A stretch of 64,000 nucleotides of DNA from Bacteroidales bacterium (GTDB lineage Bacteria > Bacteroidota > Bacteroidia > Bacteroidales > UBA932), in the NCBI GenBank assembly GCA_017625535.1, contig JAGAKR010000015.1:1-64000 (forward strand), written 5' to 3'. How positions within the stretch are numbered: position 1 is the first letter of the stretch; each line of letters opens with the position of its first letter. Below, piece by piece: positions 16,509-27,800 of this stretch. Made by a program: the position numbers and the translations under genes. Under the pieces are notes generated by a model. That model worked only from the letters and a program-made list of their open reading frames with translations. It was not told where the DNA came from and did not search any database.

Positions 16509-18455
16509 TTAGTCTTTATAGTTTCTTGTTGATGGTTTTACAAACTCGTAGTTCAGAGGCTCCTTATGCAACTCTGGGGCAACATTCTCACCTTTGTATT
16601 CCCAAGCTGAAACATACATGAAGTTCTCGTCATCACGTTTTGTCTCACCGTCCTCGGTCTGCATCTCCTCACGGAAGTGTCCACCGCAAGACTCTCTTCT
16701 GTTAAGTGCATCCAATGCCATCAGTTCACCCATCTCAAGGAAGTCTGCAAGACGGAGGGCTTTCTCAAGTTCCTGGTTGAACTCACCGTTCTCACCGGCA
16801 ACGTAAACATTGCTCCAGAACTCTTTCTTAAGGTCTTTGATAAGCTCAAGGGCTTTCTTCAAACCTGCCTCATTTCTTGCCATTCCAACATAATCCCACA
16901 TAATAAGACCCAACTGTTTGTGGATATCATCAACTGATCTCTTTCCTTTGATAGCAAAAAGTTTGTTGATCTTCTCCTTTACAGCCTTCTCTGCCTCTGC
17001 AAATGCAGGGTGGTTGATATCTGTCTTAGGCTCCTGGATTTTATGTGAAAGGTAATCACCAATGGTATAAGGCAAAATGAAATAACCGTCAGCAAGACCC
17101 TGCATCAAAGCAGATGCACCAAGACGGTTTCCACCGTGGTCACTGAAGTTTGCCTCACCAATTGCATACAGACCAGGGATGGTTGTCTGCAGGTTGTAGT
17201 CTACCCAGATACCACCCATTGTGTAGTGGATTGCAGGGTAAATCATCATTGGCTCTTTATATGGATCTGTATCGGTAATCTTCTCATACATCTGGAAGAG
17301 GTTACCGTAACGCTGTGTAATTACATCTTTTCCAAGTCTATCAATTGCAGTCTTGAAATCGAGGAATACTGCAAGACCTGTCTCGTTTACACCGTAACCT
17401 GCGTCACAACGCTCTTTTGCTGCACGTGAAGCAACGTCGCGAGGTACAAGGTTACCGAATGCAGGATATCTTCTCTCCAAGTAGTAGTCTCTGTCTTCCT
17501 CAGCAATCTGAGAAGGTTTGATCTGTTTCTTCCTCAGTTTCTCAACATCCTCCATTTTCTTAGGTACCCAGATTCTACCGTCATTTCTCAATGACTCACT
17601 CATAAGGGTAAGCTTGCTCTGCTGTGTTCCGTGAACAGGGATACAGGTAGGGTGGATCTGTGCAAAACAAGGGTTTCCGAAGAATGCACCTTTCTTGTAG
17701 CACTGCCAAGCAGCAGAACCGTTGCTGTTCATTGCATTTGTAGAAAGGAAGAATACGTTTCCGTAACCGCCGGTTGCAATTACAACTGCGTGTGCACCGA
17801 ACCTCTCAATCTGTCCGTTCTGCAAGTTTCTTGCAATGATACCTTTAGCCTGGCCGTCAATTACAACAAGATCCAACATCTCATATCTTGGATATGACTT
17901 CACAGAACCCTTTGCAACAGCTCTGTTAAGTGCTGCGTAAGCACCCAAAAGCAACTGCTGTCCGGTTTGGCCTCTGGCATAGAATGTACGGCTTACCTGT
18001 GCACCACCGAATGAACGGTTATCCAACAATCCGCCGTAATCCCTTGCAAAAGGTACACCCTGTGCAACACACTGGTCAATGATATTGTTACTTACCTCGG
18101 CAAGACGGTATACGTTAGCCTCCCTTGCCCTGTAGTCACCACCTTTGATTGTGTCATAGAACAAACGGTAAACAGAGTCGTTGTCGTTTGTGTAGTTTTT
18201 TGCTGCATTGATACCACCCTGTGCGGCAATTGAGTGTGCACGTCTTGGTGAGTCACTGATGCAGAACACTTTTACATTATATCCTAGTTCGCCCAATGAA
18301 GCAGCAGCAGCGGCACCGCCCAAGCCTGTGCCTATTACTATGATTTCTAGTTTGCGCTTATTAGCCGGACTAACTACGCGAATTTGAGCCTTGTGCTTTG
18401 TCCACTTTTCAGCCAAAGGCCCTTCTGGAATTTGTGATAATAATTTTTCGGCCAT
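16509..18455 (-). CDS. sdhA: Succinate dehydrogenase/fumarate reductase flavoprotein subunit
   Basis: 648 residues from the ATG at 18455 ([13 protein letters not shown]); the longer frame from 18512 adds an unconserved stretch. The FAD-binding motif is [19 protein letters not shown], the flavin-attachment His lies in [11 protein letters not shown], and the active-site [22 protein letters not shown] and [12 protein letters not shown] blocks are present. The form resembles the type-B enzymes of Bacteroidetes and Epsilonproteobacteria, which pair with a single diheme cytochrome b. That subunit (sdhC/frdC), normally just upstream, is missing here: the 159 bp upstream are non-coding and the next gene is divergent. 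Confidence 0.95.
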   Translation of the reverse strand: MAEKLLSQIPEGPLAEKWTKHKAQIRVVSPANKRKLEIIVIGTGLGGAAAAASLGELGYNVKVFCISDSPRRAHSIAAQGGINAAKNYTNDNDSVYRLFYDTIKGGDYRAREANVYRLAEVSNNIIDQCVAQGVPFARDYGGLLDNRSFGGAQVSRTFYARGQTGQQLLLGAYAALNRAVAKGSVKSYPRYEMLDLVVIDGQAKGIIARNLQNGQIERFGAHAVVIATGGYGNVFFLSTNAMNSNGSAAWQCYKKGAFFGNPCFAQIHPTCIPVHGTQQSKLTLMSESLRNDGRIWVPKKMEDVEKLRKKQIKPSQIAEEDRDYYLERRYPAFGNLVPRDVASRAAKERCDAGYGVNETGLAVFLDFKTAIDRLGKDVITQRYGNLFQMYEKITDTDPYKEPMMIYPAIHYTMGGIWVDYNLQTTIPGLYAIGEANFSDHGGNRLGASALMQGLADGYFILPYTIGDYLSHKIQEPKTDINHPAFAEAEKAVKEKINKLFAIKGKRSVDDIHKQLGLIMWDYVGMARNEAGLKKALELIKDLKKEFWSNVYVAGENGEFNQELEKALRLADFLEMGELMALDALNRRESCGGHFREEMQTEDGETKRDDENFMYVSAWEYKGENVAPELHKEPLNYEFVKPSTRNYKD

Positions 18456-18614
18456 TATTATGTTTTTTAAGTGTACTTTTAGTCCAATTAAATTTTCTAC
18501 AATTTTAGTCACTTTTTATCAAATAACCAATTATTATCAAATAATTATTGACAAACCTTCCTCCAATTCACATTTTTAGTATCTTAGTATTTTAAAACTA
18601 TAAATCACGGCACT
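18456..18614. promoter_or_regulatory. Divergent promoter region of sdhA and the DUF4251-like gene
   Basis: A very AT-rich gap containing ATTATCAAATAA-type repeats. A TAAAATTG on the minus strand near 18510 is one mismatch from TAnnTTTG. No gene is present here, including no sdhC remnant. Confidence 0.3.
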
Positions 18615-19163
18615 ATGAAAGTTTTGTTTTTGCTCGTTTTGTCACTGCTGCTCATCAACGGCTCCTCATTTGCGCAGGATAAAGGGAAAAAGGAGAGCCG
18701 TAGCGAACGTAAATCACGTGAACTTCTTGCAGTAAAGAACTGCCTGGACAAAGACAGTATTGTAATACAGATAGACAAGATACGTCCATCGTTCGTTTCT
18801 AATGTGAATGTACAATCATATTACGGCTATACCGGCCATGTGCTCAAACTCATAGACAACAAGTTTTCCTGCAACTTCATCTACATAGGGGAGGCCCCTA
18901 CTGCAATGATGGGGGAGGAGATGCTTTCAATATATGCCAAAGAGCAGCACCAGCCTTTTGCAAAAAAATATGATCCCAAAAAGAAGATAACTTATTATTA
19001 TCTGCGGTTCAGGAACGAAAGCGAAGATAACAAAGCCGAATGGGAATGCTTTATGGAGATACAGAACAACGGGGAGACCCATATACAGATGCAGACCAAA
19101 GAACTGAATCCTATGATATATTCCGGATTCCTCGACACCGAAAACATTTATGGCAACAAATAA
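18615..19163 (+). CDS. Exported DUF4251-like protein
   Basis: 182 residues with a signal peptide (about 1-20, ending SSFAQ). The order of strands (NFIYIGEAPTAMMGEEM, then ITYYYLRFRN, then ECFMEIQNNGETHIQM and MIYSGFLD) resembles the Bacteroidetes DUF4251 family, which has no known function. The match is by pattern only. The next gene, a hexosaminidase, starts 11 nt downstream, so they are likely co-transcribed. Confidence 0.6.
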   Translation: MKVLFLLVLSLLLINGSSFAQDKGKKESRSERKSRELLAVKNCLDKDSIVIQIDKIRPSFVSNVNVQSYYGYTGHVLKLIDNKFSCNFIYIGEAPTAMMGEEMLSIYAKEQHQPFAKKYDPKKKITYYYLRFRNESEDNKAEWECFMEIQNNGETHIQMQTKELNPMIYSGFLDTENIYGNK

Positions 19164-19174
19164 CAACAATACTT

Positions 19175-21385
19175 ATGAATTTTAGAAATGCTTTTGCAGG
19201 TGCCATTGTATCACTTGCATTATTTACCGGATGTGCACAGAAAAATAGTGTGGACATCATTCCTCTGCCACAGCAGATGACTGTAAACAGCGGCAGTTTT
19301 ACTTTGGACAACAATGTTTCAATTGCGGGCAATTCACAGTTTGAAATTGACCTTCTTAAGGAGAAACTCTCCACAGCAGCAGGCATCGTCCTGAAAGATG
19401 CCGGAGAAGGTGGAAGAATCATAGAAATAAATGTAGACCCAGGCGCAGGGACAAAAAAAGAGGGTTATATTCTTGATGTAACTCCCGACAAAATTACAAT
19501 TGCAGCCTCAGACAAGGCAGGTGCATTCTATGGTGTGCAGACCCTGATGCAGCTGATGCCGCCTGCAATTTATGGTAAAGCACAGGGAGGGGAAAATTGG
19601 AGCATCCCTTGTGTCTCAATACAGGACTGGCCAAGATTCGGCTACAGGGGTGCAGGACTTGATGTTTCAAGGACATTCTTCCCTCTGGAAACAATATATG
19701 ACATGCTGGACTGGATTTCTTACCATAAACTGAACAAATTCCACTGGCATATTACAGATGACAACGGATGGAGGATTGAGATAAAGAAATATCCGCTCCT
19801 TACAGAAAAGGGAGCCTGGAGGGGACCGGATGAGGTTCTTCCACCTTCATATGGCTCAGGCAACAAGAGATACGGCGGATTCTATACCCAGGAAGAGATA
19901 AAGGAGGTAATAAAATATGCCGTTGACAGGAATATTGAGATAATTCCAGAAATAGACCTTCCAGGACACAGCAAGGCTGTTATTGCCTGCTACCCTGAAG
20001 TTGGTTGTACAAATGTGGACAAGACAATGAGTGTGAACGGAGAGGTGAACAATGTATGGTGTGTGGGAAATGAGAAGACCTACACAATGATTGACAACAT
20101 TGTTGCCGAACTTGCAGCACTTTTCCCTTCTGAAAAACTGCACCTTGGAGGTGATGAGGTAAATATGGACAACTGGAAAAACTGTCCTCATTGCCAGGCA
20201 TTCATGAAGAAGATGGGTATGAAGGAGGAGATTGAACTCCAGAACTATTTTGTAAGGAGAATGGAGAAGATTGCAGCCAAATACGGCAAAGTTCTGGTAG
20301 GCTGGGATGAGATAAGGAAAGGGGGTGACCTTGAACCTTCTACAATAGTTTACGGATGGGCTTCAATGAAGAGCGGTGCAGAGGCTGTAAGAAAAGGACA
20401 GCGTACTGTATTCCTTCCAGCACAGTATTGTTATATGGATATGAAACAGTCCAAATATGAGAGGGGACATAACTGGGCCGCTATAGTTACATTGGACAGC
20501 ACATACAAGCTTGATCCTATAAATATGAATGACTTTACTCCTGAACAGGAGGAACTTGTACTTGGAGTACAGGCCAATCTGTGGTGTGAGCTTCTTGACA
20601 GGCCTGCTAGATTCCTTGAATACCAGTATTTCCCAAGGCTTTGCGCTTTGGCCGAGACAGCCTGGACACAGCCTGAACTTAAGGATTATGACAATTTCTG
20701 GAACAGGATTACCGCTTCCCATTATGACAGGATGTACAATATGGGCATAAAATTCAGGATGCCGTTCCCAGAAGTTGTATATGAAAACAATACCCTTAAA
20801 GTAACTTCTCCGTATGAAGGGGCTGAAATAAGGTATACAACAGATGCAACTGAACCTACCCTCTCTTCCGATATATGGAAAGGTGACATAAAGACAGATG
20901 AGCCTGAAAAATACAGATTTGCCACATTCTACAAGGATTTCAACCAGAGCATTGCAGTTGGCGCATCAAACATTGATCCGTATCACTATCTCACACCTGA
21001 AGTTTCAATTGAAAGTTCATACAAGGAGTCTGAAACTGCCAAAGGATTCCCTATGGCCAACATAACTTCATATGATATGGGCAAATACTGGAGAATAAAC
21101 AGAAGGTCAGATGCAGGTGATTTTGTACTTTATACATTCAAAGAACCTGTAGAGTGCGGCAAGATTACCGTAGAGACAGGTGTTCCAGGCATTACATTCT
21201 ACAGTTGCACTGAGGGACACGTGGAGTACTCTTATGATGGAGAAAACTTCATCAAAGGTGATGATTTTGTATACGGAATTGCCACAATAAAGCCTGAAGA
21301 AAAGGTAAAGGCTGTAAAAGTAGTGTTTACAGGTATGTCGGATGCACTCATTACAGCATTCCAGAATTTGAGGATAGAGAAATAA
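19175..21385 (+). CDS. Beta-N-acetylhexosaminidase lipoprotein (GH20)
   Basis: 736 residues from the ATG at 19175; the frame extends to 19040 but would overlap the previous gene and lose the lipoprotein signal. The signal ends LFTGC, giving lipidated Cys20. A GH20b-type N-terminal domain (IIPLPQQMTVNSG...) is followed by the catalytic barrel with the Asp-Glu pair in HLGGDEVNMDNW and the preceding HWHITDDNGWRIEI. A chitobiase C-terminal-like domain (about 545-610) and a discoidin-like C-terminal domain (about 625-736) follow. It would remove terminal GlcNAc/GalNAc from host or dietary glycans at the cell surface or periplasm. Its stop overlaps the next start (TAATG). Confidence 0.94.
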   Translation: MNFRNAFAGAIVSLALFTGCAQKNSVDIIPLPQQMTVNSGSFTLDNNVSIAGNSQFEIDLLKEKLSTAAGIVLKDAGEGGRIIEINVDPGAGTKKEGYILDVTPDKITIAASDKAGAFYGVQTLMQLMPPAIYGKAQGGENWSIPCVSIQDWPRFGYRGAGLDVSRTFFPLETIYDMLDWISYHKLNKFHWHITDDNGWRIEIKKYPLLTEKGAWRGPDEVLPPSYGSGNKRYGGFYTQEEIKEVIKYAVDRNIEIIPEIDLPGHSKAVIACYPEVGCTNVDKTMSVNGEVNNVWCVGNEKTYTMIDNIVAELAALFPSEKLHLGGDEVNMDNWKNCPHCQAFMKKMGMKEEIELQNYFVRRMEKIAAKYGKVLVGWDEIRKGGDLEPSTIVYGWASMKSGAEAVRKGQRTVFLPAQYCYMDMKQSKYERGHNWAAIVTLDSTYKLDPINMNDFTPEQEELVLGVQANLWCELLDRPARFLEYQYFPRLCALAETAWTQPELKDYDNFWNRITASHYDRMYNMGIKFRMPFPEVVYENNTLKVTSPYEGAEIRYTTDATEPTLSSDIWKGDIKTDEPEKYRFATFYKDFNQSIAVGASNIDPYHYLTPEVSIESSYKESETAKGFPMANITSYDMGKYWRINRRSDAGDFVLYTFKEPVECGKITVETGVPGITFYSCTEGHVEYSYDGENFIKGDDFVYGIATIKPEEKVKAVKVVFTGMSDALITAFQNLRIEK

Positions 21386-22107
21386 TGTTTCCTGGAAAAA
21401 TAATACATAAAGAGAGTTATAAGGTAAATCCTTTGTTTGCAGACCTGCAAGGTTTCATAAAGGATTTGCCTTATAATTACAACAGGATGGGAAAAACCAT
21501 CTACAAAGGGAGGAATGAACTTAAGGAGATTGAATACGGCGGGGTATGTATGGTAATAAAGAGTTTCCGCATTCCAAACCTTATAAACAGGATTGCATAT
21601 GGCCTGTTCCGTCCTTCAAAGGCAAAACGTTCATATGATTATGCCAACCTTATACTTGAAAAAGGGATAGGTACACCACTTCCTGTAGGTTATTATACCT
21701 GCAGAAGATGGTTCCTTTTCAGTGAAAGCTACTATGCATGTCTAAAGTCTGAATGCCCAAATACATATAAGGATTTGATTAACGGCAAATTTCCTGGAAC
21801 TGAAAAAATTGTAAGGGCAATTGCATCACTTACCGCACATATACATAAAAACAATATGCTGCACAAAGACTACTCCAGAGGAAATATCCTTTTTAAAGAT
21901 ACTCCCAGCGGTGTAAAACTTGAAATAATAGACCTTAACCGTATAAGGTTCCATAAAATTGGAATGGAAGAGGGATGCCGTAATTTTGAAAGATTGCCCG
22001 GCACAGACCAGATGACAAGGTGGATGGCCCAGGAATATGCCTCCAAAATGGGTTATAATCCCGATGAATGTTTTAAAATAATGAATTCCTGTAAGGAAAA
22101 GGTATAA
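21385..22107 (+). CDS. Kdo/WaaP-family lipopolysaccharide kinase-like protein
   Basis: 240 residues. A protein-kinase-like fold is indicated by the catalytic loop MLHKDYSRGNILF (H-x-D-x-x-x-x-N) at about 157-169 and the metal-binding Asp in IIDLNRIRF. Members phosphorylate Kdo or heptose of the LPS core at the inner-membrane face. The ATG overlaps the hexosaminidase stop by 1 nt, so translation is coupled, although a functional link between the two products is not evident. Alternative: a small aminoglycoside/choline-kinase-like enzyme. A terminator follows. Confidence 0.78.
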   Translation: MFPGKIIHKESYKVNPLFADLQGFIKDLPYNYNRMGKTIYKGRNELKEIEYGGVCMVIKSFRIPNLINRIAYGLFRPSKAKRSYDYANLILEKGIGTPLPVGYYTCRRWFLFSESYYACLKSECPNTYKDLINGKFPGTEKIVRAIASLTAHIHKNNMLHKDYSRGNILFKDTPSGVKLEIIDLNRIRFHKIGMEEGCRNFERLPGTDQMTRWMAQEYASKMGYNPDECFKIMNSCKEKV

Positions 22108-22109
22108 GA

Positions 22110-22142
22110 AAACCCGGAAGAAACAAATATCTTCCGGGTTTG
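22110..22142. terminator. Bidirectional intrinsic terminator
   Basis: AACCCGGAAGA pairs perfectly with TCTTCCGGGTT over an 8-nt loop, with A-rich and T-rich flanks, between convergent genes. Confidence 0.85.
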
Positions 22143-22158
22143 ATCTTTATTGTAATAA

Positions 22159-23340
22159 TTAGAATATCACTTTCTCTACAAAATCATATACAGGCTTCAA
22201 ATCTGCCGCTGTAGCTTTACCCTCCCTTATTTTCTCAATGATAGGATTGGCACTCTCAAATACACCATTCTCTACCTTTACTGCAGGAGTCATATATTTC
22301 TCAATTGCATAATAGTTGAGATATTTGTTTCCATTGCCTCTGGTGATAGGGAAAATCTCTTTCTTGTTCTTAAGTACCCAATCACACATTCTTGCATTTT
22401 CTGTACCCTCTGCTGTCATAAATGAAGGGATATTCTCACCATTTGCAACCATAAGAGGTACTGCAACACCAATAGGTGCATAACCCAAAATTGTCCACAT
22501 TACTGTATTTGCAGGATTCTCACCTTTCTCAACTCCCTCTACCACTATTGAACAACTTGTAGATTTTCTTGGAATGAAATCCTGGTCCATGAACCAGCCG
22601 TTGCATTTTGCCACAAGATCACAATCTTTGTTAAGGTCAATACCAAGTACTGAATGATAGAAAGAACGTGAAAGGTTCTGGAAAATCCATTTAGGGGTAA
22701 TCTCACCGTTTCTGCCTATTTGCTCTTTCATTATTTTTTCTGCAGTTGTATATCTTACATAACCCATACCGTCATCCAGTCTTCCGGTATAAGAGTGGTT
22801 TGTATAAATAAGATAACCCTGAGGTGCAATTTTAGGGTCATTCACATCTATTTTTGTCCAACTTCCATTGTTTACCTCATAATAAGCAGCTCCACCTTCA
22901 GCATCTATTACACCAAAATTGGCCTCTACTCCCATAGGTCTCTTGTATTTGTCGAGCATTTTCTCAAAATCTGCCAATGTACGGCAGGTAGCAAGTGCCT
23001 TGTACATTACAACACCCTCTTTATCCATCTGGTCTGAAGGTACATCATCATTCTTAAGATTATATGAAGCTGTATTCATAATGGAAAAACCTACCTCATT
23101 TGTACCTGTCCAAGCCTCCTGTTTCATTGCATCAGGAGAATTAATAAGTGCATAGAAAGAGTATTTCTCACCTTTGAAGAATTTTACTTTATTGTTCAAC
23201 TCACCGGTATCCCTGTGTTTCCATAAAAGTGGTTTTCCGTTAGGAGTAGCCTTGCCTGTTATGATTGCAGATGTACAGGCTATGATGTCTGTAGAAAGCA
23301 ACAATGCAATTGCAATAACTGCGAAAAATAGTTTTTTCAT
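22159..23340 (-). CDS. Secreted C45-type Ntn hydrolase
   Basis: 393 residues. A signal peptide ends just before Cys22 (TDIIA-CTSAIITG), which would become the N-terminal nucleophile as in penicillin/choloylglycine/acyl-CoA:6-APA acyltransferase-type Ntn hydrolases. Supporting motifs are LLWKHRDTGELNN, EVGFSIMNTASYNL and the ANFGVIDAEGGAAYYEV region. Such enzymes hydrolyse or transfer amide-linked acyl groups; the substrate here is unknown. ruvB lies 41 nt upstream in the same direction and may be co-transcribed with it. Confidence 0.8.
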   Translation of the reverse strand: MKKLFFAVIAIALLLSTDIIACTSAIITGKATPNGKPLLWKHRDTGELNNKVKFFKGEKYSFYALINSPDAMKQEAWTGTNEVGFSIMNTASYNLKNDDVPSDQMDKEGVVMYKALATCRTLADFEKMLDKYKRPMGVEANFGVIDAEGGAAYYEVNNGSWTKIDVNDPKIAPQGYLIYTNHSYTGRLDDGMGYVRYTTAEKIMKEQIGRNGEITPKWIFQNLSRSFYHSVLGIDLNKDCDLVAKCNGWFMDQDFIPRKSTSCSIVVEGVEKGENPANTVMWTILGYAPIGVAVPLMVANGENIPSFMTAEGTENARMCDWVLKNKKEIFPITRGNGNKYLNYYAIEKYMTPAVKVENGVFESANPIIEKIREGKATAADLKPVYDFVEKVIF

Positions 23341-23381
23341 AAATATTTGTGTGTATTATAAGTTTTTAATGGTTCAAAGTG

Positions 23382-24410
23382 CTAAAATAATGTATTTTCC
23401 GGTAAATACCTCTCCATACCCAAATGTTTGTATGCCAATTCTGTCACTTCCCTTCCCCTTGGAGTCCTGTTCAGGAACCCCTCCTTTATAAGGAAAGGCT
23501 CATAAACCTCTTCCAGAGTGCCTGGATCCTCACCTACAGCAGTTGCTATGGTATTTACACCTGCAGGGCCTCCCTTGAATTTTGTAATGATAGTATCAAG
23601 AATCTTGTTGTCCATAAGGTCAAGCCCCCTCTTGTCTATATTAAGGGCATCCAATGCATATCTGGTAATTGGAAGATCTATTCTGCCTGTACCTTCAACC
23701 TGGGCAAAATCCCTTACCCTGCGCAAAAGGGAATTGGCAATACGGGGCGTTCCGCGGCTCCTGCAGGCAATTTCCATAGCTGCCTGGGTATCTATCCCTA
23801 TATTGAGTATCCTTGCGCTCCTTTCCACTATTTTGCACAATACTTTAGAATCATAATATTCCAGATGGCACTGGATACCGAACCTCGCCCTCAAAGGGGA
23901 TGTAAGCAGTCCGCTTCTGGTAGTTGCCCCTACAAGTGTAAAAGGATTGAGTGATATCTGTACAGACCTTGCTCCAGGTCCCTTGTCAAGCATAATATCT
24001 ATCCTGTAATCCTCCATTGCAGAATAGAGGTATTCTTCCACAACAGGGGAAAGCCTGTGTATTTCATCTATAAAGAGCACATCCCCCTCATCCAGACTTG
24101 TAAGGAGTCCTGCAAGATCACCCGGTTTGTCAAGAATGGGACCTGAAGTAATCTTCATTGATACTCCAAGTTCATTTGCTATAATGTTTGCCAAAGTAGT
24201 CTTTCCAAGACCAGGAGGACCATGGAAAAGTACATGGTCCAAAGATTCACCCCTCTGCCTGGCAGCCTTTACAAATACCTTTAGATTCTTCAGTATCTTG
24301 TCCTGTCCGGAAAAATCTTCAAATTCCTTGGGCCTTATCACCCCTTCAATATCACCCTCTGATTGCATTACCGCTTTCCTGGGATCAAATTTTTTTTCAA
24401 AATCATTCAT
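23382..24410 (-). CDS. ruvB: Holliday junction branch migration ATPase RuvB
   Basis: 342 residues, full length. RuvB is the AAA+ motor driving branch migration with RuvA. Walker A is GPPGLGKTT (about residue 64), Walker B/sensor region FIDEIHRL, sensor 1 in [19 protein letters not shown], and the C-terminal winged helix contains [24 protein letters not shown] element on the minus strand (24415-24422) ends only 4 nt before the ATG, so the mRNA may be nearly leaderless. Confidence 0.96.
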   Translation of the reverse strand: MNDFEKKFDPRKAVMQSEGDIEGVIRPKEFEDFSGQDKILKNLKVFVKAARQRGESLDHVLFHGPPGLGKTTLANIIANELGVSMKITSGPILDKPGDLAGLLTSLDEGDVLFIDEIHRLSPVVEEYLYSAMEDYRIDIMLDKGPGARSVQISLNPFTLVGATTRSGLLTSPLRARFGIQCHLEYYDSKVLCKIVERSARILNIGIDTQAAMEIACRSRGTPRIANSLLRRVRDFAQVEGTGRIDLPITRYALDALNIDKRGLDLMDNKILDTIITKFKGGPAGVNTIATAVGEDPGTLEEVYEPFLIKEGFLNRTPRGREVTELAYKHLGMERYLPENTLF

Positions 24411-24414
24411 AACA

Positions 24415-24422
24415 CAAATATA
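24415..24422 (-). promoter_or_regulatory. Putative -7 promoter element of ruvB
   Basis: TATATTTG on the minus strand, 4 nt before the ruvB start codon. Transcription would begin at or beside the ATG. Confidence 0.45.
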
Positions 24423-24809
24423 ATCTTTTTAAAAAAGAAAATTATTGTTGTTTGTTTATATTGTGTTGATATGTTGATAAAAATTCTTTTTAACATCCTT
24501 TTATATATATCAACAAGTTTTTAATACTTTATATTTTTGTAAACTCTTGGTTTCAAATGATATAATTTATTTTATAAACATATGTTGAAAAATCATCCAT
24601 ATATTTTCAACAATTAAAACCTGTTGAAAACCATATTGGAAAATAATTGTGAAATTTTCCTTCAAGTTGATTGTTTTAAGGTTAAAAGTTTTATCTATCA
24701 AAAAATTCCTAACTGCAATGCACATCTTTTAAAAAGTTTTCAAAAGAGTTATCAATAGTTATTAAAGTGTTTTCAACACTTATTTTTGGCTATTGTCAAT
24801 AACTTGGAT

Positions 24810-24817
24810 TAATTTTG
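24810..24817 (+). promoter_or_regulatory. Putative -7 promoter element of mfd
   Basis: TAATTTTG matches TAnnTTTG, 8 nt before the ATG at 24826, with a TTG at 24793-24795 upstream. The transcript would have almost no leader. Confidence 0.45.
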
Positions 24818-24825
24818 CATTGCAT

Positions 24826-27800
24826 ATGAAAAATGAGAATCCTTTAAATTCTTTCTGTTCCCAGGATGCTTCTTTAAAATTAAAGGAACTCCTTGAGGAT
24901 AAAGAAATTGATATAATTGGTGCTGGAGGCCTTTATGGCTCTTCAAGGCCTCTTGTAATGTCTTCCCTTTTTAAAGAAGGTATAAATGTAGTGGTGATGG
25001 ACAATAGGGAAGAGGCCCAGTTTGCAGCCAATGACCTTTACAGTATGGCAGGGGAAGATAATGTTTTCTATTTCCCATGTTCATCAAACATTACGCAGGG
25101 GAGGATAAACACCATAAAGGATTCATCCCAGAAAGTTCAGCGCAGTGCAGCAATTAGCTCCATAAATTCCTGGTTCAACAGCGAAGATAAAAGTAAAAAA
25201 ATAATACTTGTTGCATATCCGGCATCAATTTATGAGAAAATTCCCAACAAGACAGTGTTGAAAGATAATCTGCTTAGGGTAAAGAGGGGAGAGAATGTTT
25301 CCCATGAATTCATAAAGGAGGTTCTGGTTGAGTATGGTTTTGAAAAGGTGGATTTTGTAGGTGAACCTGGGCAGTTTGCACTCAGGGGAGGTATAATAGA
25401 CATATTTTCATTTTCTTCAGACAAACCGTACAGGATAGATTTTTTTGGAAATGAGGTAGAGAGCATAAGGGAGTTTGACACCAATACTCAAAGATCTGTG
25501 GGGGAGAAGGAAGAAGTTGAAATTTTTCCTAACCTGTACAAAGAGGAGGGGGAAGAGGAGATTGGGTATGTTGATATTTTTGAATTTGTCGGGAAGAACA
25601 ACTGTACTGTATGGGTGAATGATTTCTCACTCCTTGCCGGGGATATTTACAAGGATGTGGTGGAGAATATGAGAAGGAACAAAATTGTTGCCTTCAATGG
25701 GGTTTCCGGGATTGAAGATGCCTCTGTGGAATTCAGGGTTTCCCCACAGCCTGCTTTCAACAAGAATTTTGACCTGCTCCTTTCAGATATAAACCAGAAG
25801 ATTTCTGAAGGGTATACAATATATATAAGCAGTGAAAACGGCAAACAGTTTGAAAGGCTAAGGAGCATTTTTGCCCACAACAGCGGTGATGATGAGAAAA
25901 AAGTTCCAAAATTCAATGAACTCAATTGTTCCATCCATACCGGATTTGTGGATACTGTAACCAAAATATGCCTTTATACAGACCACCAGATTTTTGACCG
26001 TTACCACAGGGTTAAGATAAAAAGGGAGGTTCCAAGGAGCGAGAGGCTTACACTCAATGAACTCAGCGCTTTTCAGATAGGAGATTATGTGGTGCATATA
26101 GACCACGGTGTGGGAATATTCGGAGGACTTGTAAAAACCAGGATAAACGGCAAGGTTCAGGAGGCAATAAAACTCATATATAAAGACAATGATGTAATTT
26201 TTGTCTCAATCCATGGTATACACAGAATTTCAAGATACAAGAGCAAGGAAGGGACACCTCCAAAAATATACAAACTTGGTACCGGGGCCTGGGAAAAACT
26301 GAAGAACCAGACAAAAAACAAGGTAAAGGATATAGCAAAGGACCTCATAAAATTGTATGCAGAGAGGAGGCAGGCAAAAGGTTTTTCTTTTTCTCCCGAC
26401 AGTTATCTGCAGCATGAACTTGAGGCATCCTTTATGTATGAGGATACCCCTGACCAGCTACGCACAACCCAGGCGGTAAAGGAGGATATGGAGAGGGATT
26501 ACCCTATGGACCGTCTGGTATGCGGGGATGTGGGATTCGGCAAAACTGAAATAGCAGTGAGGGCTGCATTCAAGGCGGCAACCGACAGCAAGCAGGTTGC
26601 CCTGCTGGTACCTACAACCATACTTGCTCTCCAGCATTACAAGACCTTCAAGAAAAGGCTCAAGAATTTCCCTTGCAACATAGAGTATATAAGCCGTCTG
26701 AAAACTGCAAAAGAGATAAAACAGATAGCGGAAAACCTCAAGAGCGGAAAAACAGATATAGTTATAGGTACGCACAGACTGCTCAACAAGGAGATACAGT
26801 TCAAGGATCTTGGACTCCTAATAATAGATGAGGAGCAGAAGTTTGGTGTTGCTGCAAAGGAGAGGCTCAGGCAGTTGAAACTCTCTGTAGACACACTCAC
26901 ACTTACAGCCACCCCAATACCTCGTACACTGCAGTTTTCACTGTTGGGAGCAAGGGACCTTTCAATTATAAATACCCCTCCGCCAAACAGGCTTCCTGTA
27001 CAGACAGAGATAATAGATTTCAATGAAGACCTTATAAGGGATGCCATAAACTATGAACTTGAAAGGGGGGGACAGATATACTTTGTACACAACAAAGTTG
27101 AGGATATTCTTGCAGTAGAGGATATAATAAGGAGAATATGTCCGGGGATAAAGACCTGTGTGGGACACGGCCAGATGGATCCAAAGGAACTTGAAGGGAA
27201 GATACTCGATTTTATGGCAGGCGATTATGACATCCTCATTGCCACCACAATAGTTGAAAACGGTATAGACATACCCAATGCCAACACCATAATAATAAAC
27301 CAGGCGCAGAACTTTGGATTAAGCGACCTGCACCAGTTGCGCGGCAGGGTAGGACGTTCCAACCAGAAGGCATTCTGCTACCTGATTGTACCTTCAATGG
27401 CGGCAATAACAGATGATGCACGCCGCAGGCTCAGGGCCATAGAGGCCTTCTCAGATCTTGGCAGCGGATTCAATATTGCAATGCAGGACCTGGATATACG
27501 AGGTGCAGGAAACCTTTTGGGCGGAGAGCAGAGCGGCTTTATTGCTGATATGGGATTTGAAACCTACCAGAGGATACTTGCAGAGGCATTTATGGAGATA
27601 AAGCAGGAAGAGGGATTGGCAGAATCTCCGCAGACCGGAAAAGGGATTCTCCTTAGAGAGGCAAAGAAAGGCATTAAAAATGAAGAGGTGTACAGGGAGG
27701 CCCTCCAGGGGAGCAGGGAACCTGAAACATTCATTACAGACTGTACAATTGATACAGATATGGAACTTCTCATTCCCGACAGTTACATCTCTCTTACCTC

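Larger units (their letters stand above)
24411..24825. other. AT-rich intergenic region with DnaA-box-like repeats: candidate oriC
   Basis: 414 bp without a gene between divergent ruvB and mfd, strikingly AT-rich. It holds seven related 9-mers: TGTTGATAT at 24464, TGTTGATAA at 24472 (its complement, TTATCAACA, is one base from the DnaA box TTATCCACA), ATATCAACA at 24507, TGTTGAAAA at 24583 and 24622, and TTTTCAACA at 24604 and 24770. No other gap in the window has such a cluster. Such clusters in AT-rich DNA are typical of replication origins. This is inference; no dnaA gene is present here. Confidence 0.5.
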
